A stretch of 64,000 bases of DNA from Sipunculus nudus (lineage: Eukaryota; Annelida; Sipuncula; Golfingiida; Sipunculidae). The DNA is taken from the NCBI GenBank assembly GCA_026874595.1, contig CM049316.1:13382839-13446838 (forward strand), read 5' to 3'. Positions 1-12,600 of this stretch are shown in pieces (the stretch's first letter is position 1; each line of letters starts with the position of its first letter). The notes beneath the pieces are model-generated. The model was given only the letters and a program-made list of their open reading frames with translations. It did not search any database and was not told where the DNA came from. A program made the translations under genes and the position numbers.

Positions 1-184
1 CCTGCCATAGTTTTAGAAAATGAAAGTTGTAAACGTGCGATCTAAGGGTGATTGTGGCCTTACTTTTCGGTATTAAGCGTTTAAATCTTTATTTCCCAGA
101 TTTTTATAGGTCGAACATGAGGGGCGACTCCTGCGACCCCTCAAAATAATTGCCTGCTGAACAGATTGTATATATTTCACTCAC

Positions 185-321
185 CGGAACGGTGGAAGCA
201 TGACTCTCTGAAGAAAAAGTAGCCACCCTCTTGGAGCCATGACAACGCATTGCTCGCAAGGGTTCGAACCTCCTCATCTTCGAGGTACATCAGCAACCAG
301 TTGGAGAATACGATGTCAACA
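185..321 (-). CDS. PMT: PMT exon 4
   Basis: This 137-bp exon follows a TTTTCTAG acceptor (AG at 323-322) and ends at a GTGAGT donor beginning at 184. It starts with one base that completes a Ser codon (AG|T) from exon 3 and ends in phase 1. It encodes residues 122-166: [13 protein letters not shown], an acidic helix, then [19 protein letters not shown]. This is the SAM-dependent methyltransferase strand-4/5 region, very characteristic of phosphoethanolamine methyltransferases. The next exon lies beyond position 1. Confidence 0.87.
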
Positions 322-2856
322 CTAGAAAATTAAATTGTTTAAGCATTTAATTAAATTGTTTAGCATTCAAATGTTTTCTGCATTAGCAATTTATAGTTTG
401 CGTTTGCCGGTCCAATATAGTGATCACAAGAAGCAATGAAAAATATATAAATGACGCGATCAATGGTCAAACTGTAATGGACGGTAAATATGGCAAAAAT
501 TAAGTGTCCATGAAAATCTAATTTTTTATATACATCGCTTAGTTCCATTTTACGATAAACCTTATTAATATTTCTAAATTGATATGACGCATGTTACATG
601 AAGTGACTTCTTTAAATATGAGGATAGTATATATAAAACTACAGGACACCTACATACAGCAGTTTAAACAATACGGGCTCAGGTACAATACCAATCCTTA
701 TTCGACAAATGGACATATATACTGGTATGTTTCCTCTCGTAATTCTACTTCTGTTTTCGTACCTTCTCTCAGTTCATTTTCCGAGTTAATATCAGAATTG
801 CTTGGACACTTTTTTACAAATACTTTTCTTTGGTATTAATATTACATGTACTTAAAATGTGTGTCCTCTTTGTGAACATATTTTAATTGCCACTTAGCAA
901 GAACAAGTTACCCATCATGGGACATGACGCTCAGCTGACTATGAAGACATTCACAAAAGGAATTATATAATCTGAATGCCAAATTATGTAGATTGTATCT
1001 CCAATCAACTGTAGCAATTGAGGTTCTTCAAAATGAACAAGAAGAAAAAGTTTTATGATAAACTGTCCAGCCCTTCCCCTGAAATCTAGCCTTTTCGTAC
1101 GAAGTCAACTGACCTAAAAATGACCATGCACTTTTTTTAAGAACATCCCTGGATGTAAAGACAGAAGATTCTAGGTTCAACAGAAAAGTTTTGTATCCTG
1201 CCTGACTGTCTGGGTGCTTAAATTGTTTTATTTTCCAGTATTATAGGTCACCATGACCAAATTTCAGGTTTGCATGGAAATTGCCCAAGTTGTTTCGATC
1301 GGTAGCACGCAAAAATGTCTTTATTTCAGGTTTCAATGGAGATTGCCTAAGATTTCCCTGTTTATTACATTTGAACAATCTAGGGCTAGAAGATACAGTT
1401 CGAGCCCATCTGATTTACAGGGTGCTGAAAATCATGTTTTTGTCCTGAAGTTCCAGGATATTAGTCAGACCTAAATTCTGGTTTTAACGCAGATTTATCC
1501 AGGACCTGACTTGCCTTTCATGTTAGAAGATTCTAGGCCTAGCGGATACAATATGGGCCCCATCTGACTGGCTGGGTGCTCAAAACCATGTTTTCAGCCT
1601 GTAGTTCACAAAATATAAGTCACAATGACCTAATTTTAGGTTTAAAAAAAAAGATTTTCCTAGGACCTCCCTGGATGTACAGTTAGAAGTTTCTAGGTCT
1701 AATAGTTACGATTTTTGCCCTGTTAACGGATCGACTGCTTCAACTGAAGGTCCCAAAATAGAAAAAATGCGTTAAATTGAGAAAAATTACAGGTGACAGG
1801 TCTTCAGAAAATAATGAAACACTTTATGATCAATATGCATGGAAAGTACCAGGATAATCAATACATCAGTTATTCAGATACTGGAGCTTTGGTATCAAAT
1901 TTTGAATTATTCTGAGGGTAATTTCTGGCCCCGTATAGCTTGTAAGATATAGGTCACAGTGACCTAATTTCAGGTTTCCAAGGAGGTTTTTTATGGACCT
2001 CAAGGGGTTTTCAGTTAGAAGTTTCTAGGTCTAGCGGGTATGATTGTGCCCTGTTATCGAACGGACAGACAAACGGACAGACAGATAGACGGACAAAGAG
2101 TGATCGCTATGGCTCAGATGACTTTAAGTCAGCTGAGCTTTAGAAAATGTGTTTTTGGTGCATGTATGCCGTAATACTGTAAGCCTGGTTTGGAGTTACC
2201 TGTTAGGTGGAAGCGAGATTTCTGTGGCGTCCCCCAAACGAAACTCTACATTTGGTCGGCTCCCGTTCACTCTGACGTTTTCCTTGTGAAAGACCTCCAT
2301 AAACTCATTGGCTAGCAAGCTTTTGGCTTTGTCCGCTAGGTGCCCCGAAAAACGGCTGTAAAGATTGTTAAATAAGATTGAAAATAGGGAACGGAATTTT
2401 ATGTGTATGATGATAATTATATAGCGGACCGGTGAAACATCATTTGATTAACTTTGTAAATTTGAATATATATCGTGACCACCACAAAGTATATATATAC
2501 ATCTGTGCTGACAGAAGTACTCGCGCGCGAACAAGATTGCAGGGGCGTAGCTATAGGATTTATAGCGAACAGAGGCGGAGGATTAAGGATTTAGGAAAAG
2601 TGTGTGTGTGTGTGGGGGGGGGGGGTTTAACTTAGGAGGACTAATGACAAAGCCTAGAAAAAGGTCCCCTGGTCTAAAAAAGGGGGTCCACGCAAAAATT
2701 GGTCTGAAACCTTAGAAAAGGATGCAGCTGCTCAAAAGGGAAAGTCCGGACCCCTGGACCCCCCCCCCCCTCCGAATCCGGTTCTGGAGAAGGGGATCGG
2801 GTGGAGGATAGATTTCCGGATTGTTTGGCATAATGGCTAGTCAAAAGGTACACACG

Positions 2857-2908
<52 letters not shown>

Positions 2909-2956
2909 CATGTGTGTGACGTACGAGATGGAAATCCAGGTAATTTGAATTCTTAA

Positions 2957-2994
<38 letters not shown>

Positions 2995-4358
2995 GTGTGT
3001 GTGTATGTATTCAGACATAATAATAAAACACTTCAAGGTAGAACGTGATTCACATATCAGGTAAAAAGTCGAGGATGCCATGAAATAACACAATTAAGAG
3101 GCGGATATTTTTTGTCATACATTTTTTTTTTCAAGTAAGTAGATTTTGTTAGTTGATAGTGTACAAAGTGTGCACTGGGCTATGGTGCACGTATATAGAG
3201 AAGGGAACGCCTGAACCTTTGCCCATCAGGTGATAGTTTCACGTACTCGCATTCCCCGCTCGTCAAGTCATAATCCGACACAATGTTTCGAAACAATGTA
3301 ATGGACGATGAACCTCCGCTTCAGATCTGTCATCAGATTAGGTTATAAGGAATGATGAACGGGCACGTGCGAAATATAGGTCGCTTAGGTGCGGTGAATC
3401 GCTGATTCAGCACGTTCTACATAGCACCATGCAGTGCCGCACGTTTAGACGTAAGGGATTTTTAGTGACTGATGCAATAAATATAGATTCTCCGGTAAAA
3501 TTTTATATATGATATTAAAGAAAACCTATCACACATAATCATTGCAAGGAATCAGGCGCGGGTCACTGTAATTTTACCAACGGGTTAAAATTTGCATGGT
3601 GATCCCCCTACTCCCGTTCACCCAGTGGCGTCAATTTTTCTTCCAGGGTGCGGGGATTCCTCGCACACACTTACACACACATGTCTCTATATAATTAATT
3701 AATTAATTAATGTACGGTTAGTACATCAGTTTGTGCGACAGTTCTGTTTCGTGAGAGAACCAGTCAAGCCGGCTCACTCTTCATTAATGGGACATTACCA
3801 GGAGCTAAATTATGCCTATTCTTTCACACTATCTGTTCAGTTTTAACTTTAAACAAATGTTTCCCAGCAAAACCATCCCAGCACACGGTCTCATTTCTTT
3901 GCATACGGCTGTTTACCACCTTGTAATGGCTACGCTTGTTGGTAAACACAGTCTGTTTACCATAACAAGGCCGCGTGACCGGAGGTCCGATTAAGAGGGA
4001 CAACAAGCGGTTTTTCAGCAAGCAGAAACATGTATAACATTTTTTGGGCCAAGTCAGTCAGGGCATCACCTGATTGGCACGTGCTTTGTCTCAGCGATGC
4101 ACACGGCCCCACGCGGTGTGTTTATGTTTAAACCTGTCATCGCGCCCGGTCCACTGTTTTTAACATTAGTTTACAGGAGAAAACAAACGGTTTCAGGGCA
4201 ATATTTTGGCAGGTACATATTTATTATAAAGGGAGAAGCTATTTTTCGTGTTAACTCAACATGCATTGTAGGTGATTGAGCCCCTTTAATTATAAACGCT
4301 CCCATATGGTAGAGCACTATTACCGGGATGTATTGAATTTATGTTATGTGAACAATAC

Positions 4359-4413
<55 letters not shown>

Positions 4414-5606
4414 CGTCTGTATGACACATTTCATACATATATACTTTATAACATTTCAAATATAAAATTTAAGTACAAGGTTTTAAAAAATAAGGCATTA
4501 TGATTCCAGTTAGTTAATTCTAATCAAGGTTTAGATATATAATTCAGTAAACTAAGAAATGGAATCAAAGTCTTCAACTTTATTTTTAATATATTTCATC
4601 TGCAATATATATACTTAATGTATTCTATGAATAGTGCGGGATGGTTAGATTGACCCCATTGCCAAGACGTGGGGGGGGGGGGGGGGGGGTATACCCCCTA
4701 TCTCCTCTATATTGACGCCGCTGCGCTCACCCCACTTGGCCTGTAAAATATTACAGACACAAAATAACCATCATAATTGCCTGATTTGTTGACATTGACT
4801 ATTACTAAACTAAATGGTGACCACAGCTGGAGTGGCAATCTCTTACGAACAAGAGAAGAGACTAACGATTAGTCTTCTTAAGAAAATTATAAATGATTTG
4901 GCAGCAATAGCTGTAGTATTTATATCCTTTTTTTAAATACCAACAAAAATATACTCAAAAGCAATAATTTAAGTTAATATCAATACTGAAACCTGTGAAC
5001 ATTCTGCTATTTCATAAACTAATATAGACTGGTATCATGCAACTACCAGAAGAAATTATCATCACTTAAACACATGAACCCTACCATGACTGAGTCAAAA
5101 TAGTAATTCATATATACACTGCCTATACCCATGTCCCATGAAGATTAGCAGGAGAAACTTTCCATGCAGTACCAATAGATGAAGGTAAAAATATAAAACT
5201 TCAGGAAAAGCTATATATTCATTCAAATTACCTAAAGCCCTTGAGAAATATATTGTTCCTAAAATTGTCATTTCTTTTATACTTCATCCTAAAATTTAAT
5301 CACAAAATGATATACATCATTTCTATAATTTCGCAATGCACTGTTGTAGTCATCTAAGTCTGTTGTTGCCGATAAATCCCATTTTACCTGTACTGAGAAG
5401 TTCTTATCATATTGTTGGTACTTAAGTAAGTAGATCTTTGTGACAGTAATAAACGAAGAAATAAAGGTATTTATTTTATATTTGCCATTTAATTGCCAGA
5501 AGGGGTATTGTCCATGCCGGCTTTTCCCGGGAACTGCCAGTGGCAATAACCACTGGCCAACCCTGCGCAGTATCAAATTATTGAAATGGTTTATATGGAT
5601 TTTGAA

Positions 5607-5685
<79 letters not shown>

Positions 5686-8040
5686 AGACGCAAGGAGATC
5701 CCATTTTCTCCGAATAGAGGCGGCCACATCAATAAGGCCGGACTTCAGGGCAGCATTTGTTCAGCAGCTGACCAGTGGAACCGGGTAACAGAGACGTGAC
5801 AATGTGTAAAACACATGAAACCTAGATGGGGATCTAGCATGGAGCTTTTTAATGTTTATAAATTCAGATATTAAGCGTTTATACATTCAACCCTGGAAAC
5901 AGAGGCAAACATATATAGCGATATTTCAGACAAATGTGGCGGTCATTCTCCCATATTGCGGTGCACCTTTATAAATTGTGCACATGCAGTCCCAATTGTG
6001 CCCATGCAAATTATTGTATTGACTGGTTGAAGAAGTGACAAGGGAAGGGCCCAGTGATGCTTGTAATATCGCTCACCAAATGAAATCACCAATTGCTTAG
6101 GGATTCACCAAGGGTTCATCGGCAACTATATAGTAGCCTAATGAAGGTTGACAAAAATCAATTTTGAAATTTCTCGCGGCTAAATTTACGCAGCCATAGT
6201 TCCGATGACGTCAGAACACATTGCGACTCCTCCCGAATACGGGACGTCAATGGTTCGAGTTGCTTCGTGTCTTGCTCCTATAGCTAGCTGTTCAGTCGTA
6301 ATTCGGGGAGTGTTCACCGTTTACACTCGTGTTAAAAAATCGAACGCACCATAAAATTTACATTCACTCACCCTATTCCAGAGCCGAGCTCCACGATCCG
6401 CGCGTCTTTGACCTCTGGAAGCATGCCAAGGATTTCGGGGATTTCCCGCGCTCCGATTTCATCCGCCCTTGAGTCGAGCATCATATTGGCGGTGCTGGGT
6501 GTGTCGGCGTGGGCCTCCCAGTAATGTCGCATGACCTCCCGGACGCCTCCATCTAAAATATTAATAGGAAATACCGAAAATTTAAAGAAAACTGTTATCG
6601 TAGGTCTGTCAATTGAATTAAACCAAATAAATTATTCATATGACAGGACGCCATTTACGACTGATATCTAGATATGTAATAGGCTGAATTCCGTTCAAGA
6701 TGAAACATTTGAAAAACCTACTGTATATGACAAACTAGATTTACGCTGGTCAAAGACTGCAATTTTTACATAGACAAAAGTCAAATTGGTGTCTGATGTC
6801 TACAGGAAATCTAATTTTACTAGAGATATACCAATAATTTCAACTTGCAACCAGTGACATCCGGATTTTAGTGGATACGCAAAATGGCAGCCCAATGAGC
6901 GGTATTGCGTCAAGAAAACGTATTACAAATCTCATTTCCTTATCACATAACATAATTGCCTATGAGAAATATATTGATACAGATCTTACATATAATGAGC
7001 CTAATTCCTGGAGGAAAACCTTTTTTCTATCTATTTTTTTTTTACAAAAAAAACATAAGGTTGAGTAATTTGTTAAAAAATTATTCGCACATATATGAAC
7101 ACTGTTAGCTCGGCAGTGTCGCCACACACTCGGAAATCCTCTGTGACTGAACATCCTAGATTTAAGTAAAAGCACAGTATATATCTACCACTGTCAGTCC
7201 CAAATTTTCAGTGGCAGGGGCGGATCCAGGATTGAAAAAAAGGTGGGTCCAACCCAAGAGGACGAATGACAAAGTTTAAAAAAGTTCCCCTGGTCTGGAA
7301 AAGTTGGGCGGCGGGGGGGGGGGGGGGTTCAGGCTGAAAAATTGGTCTCAGACCCTTAAAAACAGGTTCCGTCGGCTGGAAAAAAAGGTTGTTAATAAAA
7401 TTAAGTCCATGATGTCACATGTGTACCGGCCAATCAAATCAGATCAAAGTCTGGGATCTGGATGAAATCTTTTGATCACACAACAAACGCACGTGGAATA
7501 TGTTTTAGGCCTACATATATATAACCTTTTGCAAATTAGGCGAACAATACGCGCGGATTTGACCCGACGTATGCCGAGGTCAGTGCCCAGCTTTTTCCAG
7601 GTATCCAGTGACTTCCGGGCTACTTGCTTACATCAGGATCAGAGCTTGTCTGATATGACACAATCTTACCAGACTTGCTCCTAATCCCATCTTCTGTTTT
7701 CCTTTCTCATACCCGAATTTAAATGAATTTTGCAGACACCCTGCACCTTGCTCAGCTCCTAGAAATCCCGGGGTAAACTATGAAAAGCATATTGTCGACT
7801 ACTCATGGGTCCGCTAACCGTTCCGCTTAGCGCTTTACAGCAACATACACGTTAAATATGCTTATACTTTCCAGGTGATACCTTCCAGGTGAGAGAGGTG
7901 CTTGTACAGACGAAATAGGTGCTTTTTACAGACTCTTTTATAACAAACATGTAAATAGCACATCATAACACTGTTTGCAGCGTCAGATGTAACCATTCCC
8001 GAGTTTATTAAATGGATTTTTATTATTCCTTGACAAGTAT

Positions 8041-8076
<36 letters not shown>

Positions 8077-9624
8077 GTATGTAAAATGCATGTTCTATAT
8101 AGGTATTGTTAAAATGATGCTATAAAAACTGATAGAAAAACAAAATTATAATATAGTTTTCCAAACATGTACGTTTATTTTATTTTTATAATTTTTATAT
8201 AATCTTTTAGGTATTCTCACTTCCCCAAATTGAATTTCAAAATAAGAATCTCTCCTATTTCCCGGGAAGAATGAGGATCTCCATTCTTCCCGGAAAGATT
8301 TTCCCAGATTCTCGCGTTTCCCCGGTATACATATCAGGGGAAACGCGAGAATATGAATAGAACCAGAATCTTCCATGTAAGGACGACACTTCCACTTCTT
8401 CCGGGCGAAATTAAAAATTCTCATCCTTCCCGGGAAAATATATGAACCAATTCATGAATTCTCTTGATTCTCATTTTTCCAAGGACAAATGAGGATTCAG
8501 ATTTCACCCAAGAATTCATGATTTTGCCATAACTAAATTAATTGTTAAATGATACCCGTTTTTAGGTAGGGAAGATTCATAAAATAAAAATAAACACCTA
8601 AACAGCACATCGTTACACTGTTTGTAGTATTAAGTGTTACCATTCCTGACCAGTAAAACAGAATGTAATTTTATTTTTATTCTTTAGCAAGCTAATCTCA
8701 ATAACCAGAATCTTCCAAGGAAAGCATGAGATTTTCTGATTCTTCCCGGGAAAACAGGAATCGATCCATAATAATCTCTTGATTTTCTTTATTTTCTCTT
8801 GGATATAATAAGAATTCAGGTTTTTCCCAGCTAGGAACAACAGGAATTCTCATTTTTATCCAGAACTAAGTTGATTGTCAAATTTTATTCTTTTATAGGG
8901 AGTGAAGGATAGTATAGCACCTTACAGATGTTTGTCGCATCAAATGTAACCATTCCTGAGAATTGGATTTAATTTTATTCTTATTTTGGCAAGCTTTTTT
9001 TTTAAATGATGGCACAATACATGGAAAAAATGAATTTGATCATATGATACTATTTCTCAGCTTGGAGTAGTATGCTTTTTCATATTTTATTCACAGAATT
9101 TTATTTTTGTAGTTTCATTTTCTTCACCAAATTTTACCAGAATTAATGTGAGATGTATTTTTTTCGAAAGGTATAAAGAAAAGCACACTTTTTATTAATA
9201 GAAATGAGTTAAAAATTGGCTTGAAATTATTCCTATTCCTATTTCCAATGTCTTGATTTCAGAATTCCAGTCCCCGTGGGTGAGACTGGAATTCTGAATT
9301 AGCCCAAGAGGAATGAGAATTCTTTTTTTCCCCTTGGAAACATCGGAAGCATTTGATACCATTTCTTGGTTTTAATTTTCCCTGGAAGAACAGAAATAAT
9401 ACCAAGATTCTCATTCTTTCTTCTATATATATTATACATAGAGCTAATAAACCCGGTAACTGGGCTTTTTTGTGAGGCTGTGCTCGTTGCAAGAAATTCA
9501 TGAATCAGTATGTTTATTTTGAAGAATGGTCAGTGATGATGATTACATTTTCGAACCGGAATTGGACGCGGGGCCATTCAGATTTCCGAAGATCTTATAG
9601 ATCAGTTATATATATATATCTATA

Positions 9625-9686
<62 letters not shown>

Positions 9687-12600
9687 ATTATTATTATTAT
9701 TATTATTATTAGACGTATACAGGATAGATTAATGTAAGGAAAATATAAAAGATGAATTGATGTATACGCACATATACACATATTTGCCTTTTTACTAAAT
9801 CTAGATTATTACATCATTTGACATGCAAGCACGTATGCATGAGTGGCATTATATATGAAGATAACACTTGTAGTATATTATGTATATTAAATTCCAGGAG
9901 GTCCATATGTTTTTTTGTTTATCAATATCATTTGGTAAAAAGTGACAGTATCTATCGAACACCTGTCCGTTATTCAGGATTAAAAGAGGTGTGTCGGCCT
10001 TGTACGTGATAAAGAAGCGCTATACTGCCAAGTGACACGTGCACTGATCTGAAGTACAATCAGTGTTATATAAGAATACCAATACAACCTCGCAACAAAC
10101 ACGTGGACTATGTGTGTGTTTGTATGTTAGAAGCCATGTCTGTTAGAAGTTCGATTATAAAAAAAAAAAACATATGTAATGTGCTACAAGATATAATTTT
10201 ACCAATTTAGTCCTGGAGCTTTTTAACATGAATAAGTTTGATCAGTTTACAGTTGATTTAATCAATGTGACTATAGGCCTATATGTATAGTGTGAAGCGC
10301 TATCAGTTGGGACGGCCAGGCCTATATATATGTACATGCCCGCGGTACTGATGTCCCCAGACAAGAACTAGGCCATGCAGGCCGCCCGTAAAGGTAAGCA
10401 CTGTGTCATGATGATGCAGCAAACATAGGCCTTGTGTTACCAACCTATACAGGGGCGGATCCTGAAATTTTGAAATTCCATCTTTATCATGTTGACCTAA
10501 TTTAGGGTAAATATTTCTTGTATTCACTCCTGTTGAATAACAGGCAATTCATTTTAGTTTAATCATTTAAGGAATTCCATTTCATTTTAGAAAATAAGAG
10601 AAACTACAGGAATCGACTTTCTTTCATTGCGATGAAGGCAAGCGCGATGAAAAGCTTACATGGAAATGTTACATGTTTGAACTGTCTCGACTTTTCTGTG
10701 CGATGCAAAGCGCGCATTTAAGCGTACACGGAAAACGGGTCTTGCTGTAATAATGGGAGCGTAAAATGATCTGTTATTTAACAAGAAATGCCATAAATCA
10801 TGGCAGCGAAACGAACACATTTTTCTCTAAACCAGGATTTCATTAGCCTCCTTTTGCTTTCAAACAGCATATTCTCTATTTGGTTCATTAGAAGCCGGAT
10901 ATTGGTTGTATATGGGATAAATTCAAAACTTGTACTATGAATTTAGCAAGAAAACGATATTTAACCGAACGAGCCGGATGTGGCAAATAATACCTTTAAC
11001 CCTCTCACAAAGTTTTTTTTATTAGTTGACGGAAGTTGGCCAATGAACATTTGGCGTTTGTAGGTCTACTAAATATCGGCACCATTACAAACACTAAACA
11101 AATGAGCATTATACAACCTAGTAAATTTACTGATTGTAAAATCATTTTAAGGAGCACATGGGTCATTCCAGACAAATGATGAACATTTTCAATAAATTGC
11201 GGCCGAGCCTATTATATAAATTCAGATAAACTTATATTTTTTCTGCTTGAATAAAGTGTATAGTTTTAATGGGCTTTGGTCAAGCACCAACACATTTTCA
11301 GATTTTAGTGATTTAATATGATGTTACAGCAAAAGATATCTAAAAAATGCCTCTTTAATGTCCACTAAGGTTCTGTCTCCACAACCGTAAAATTATTTGC
11401 AGGTATTCCTAAATTAAAAAATATTGTTATCCTAATATTGTGTTGCCCTTTCCTGGGAATATCACAGTGTCCCTGTGAAAGCAACCATTTGAGAGTAATG
11501 AGCACTGAAAATCATGTTAGTTACTGGGAATTTATTCTTTGTCCATCATGGTTATGTCCACAACGTAACCGTGACTTTCTAGTTCCATAAAACCCACCAG
11601 GGTACCTGATATAACATATGTATAGTCACAAGGTGGCGTCTAAAGTATTTATGACTGAAATGATACGTGGAAGCTACATTTTTTTTCTAAATGTAGAAGT
11701 TCCTGAAGGATCGTACCTATATTCAATGTCCACAAAGTTACTGGTATTGTTAAACCCATGCAAATAGAAGATTATACTAAAGAAAAGTGCGATTTTCCCA
11801 AAACCAATTGAGTACTGGAGGTCGGTAAATGAGCCTACCAGGAATCCAATCGAACATGATATTTGGAAAAATGTCCGCTGTTTCGGTCTACTTTGTTGCC
11901 TTTTCATTGTAACAGGGTACATAGACAATTTTGGTTACCTAGCAAACGGAGATATACGGTTCTTCGTGCTAACGGAGGCACATGTATAGTATTAATATAA
12001 TACTGGTAGATTTCAGAAACCCTCTCCTTGTACCATTACAGTTCCATTCATTACATGTTATATGGATTAACTTAATAATATCTGACCTTTTTGAAGTTTC
12101 AGAGACAGAGGCCGTTAACTTAGTGTACAGAAAGGTAAACAAGCATGCATCATGATGCGTTTAAACTGTCTCAGTTTGTGCCATTATGGCCTATATTTTC
12201 AGAATGTTTTTACACTATGGGAAGGGTTTTTTCTCCCCCTCCTGCACCCCCTATTCTTAAATCCTGTATCCGCCACTGGTTGGGTTCTGCATGCATGACT
12301 ATATCAGTAAATTGCTGGAAATATTGTTGTGACCGCTTTGTTACCAAATTCCCCTCAGTTATTTTCAATAAATATATTCTGTAAATGTTAGTATTTAGTT
12401 AATAATGTATGTATGTACGTACAACTAAGGACCTTACTGCAGAAAATAAAGTTTAAATTTTTTTAACATTAAAAGGTTCATTTGTTGATTATAAACTTTA
12501 TAACAATGCAGTTAAAAATGTCTAAGGTTTGTGCCATCATGGCCTATATTTTCAGAATGTTTCTACACCATCGAAGGGGGTTTCCTTCCCCCTCCTGCTT

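Larger units (their letters stand above)
2356..6371. other. PMT intron 2
   Basis: This 4-kb intron holds four (TA)n tracts, poly-G and poly-C runs at 2614-2625, 2759-2770 and 4671-4689, copies of two small poly-G-bearing elements, and a slightly GC-richer stretch at about 3220-4280. Open frames in that stretch are short and match no family I know, so I do not call an exon there. Confidence 0.6.

Noticed and set aside
245-275. GGTTCGAACC resembling a tRNA T-loop
   Set aside because: It lies inside PMT exon 4, is explained by the coding sequence, and no tRNA fold surrounds it.
5440-5799. Open frame of 119 codons on plus
   Set aside because: More than a third of it is Tyr-Ile repeats from the (TA)n microsatellite; the rest matches nothing and has no splice logic.
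10374-10400. Possible plus-strand first exon: ATGCAGGCCGCC followed by a GTAAGC donor, with TATATATA upstream
   Set aside because: Only six codons, no recognisable downstream exon on the plus strand, and it lies within the antisense PMT intron. Chance is likely.
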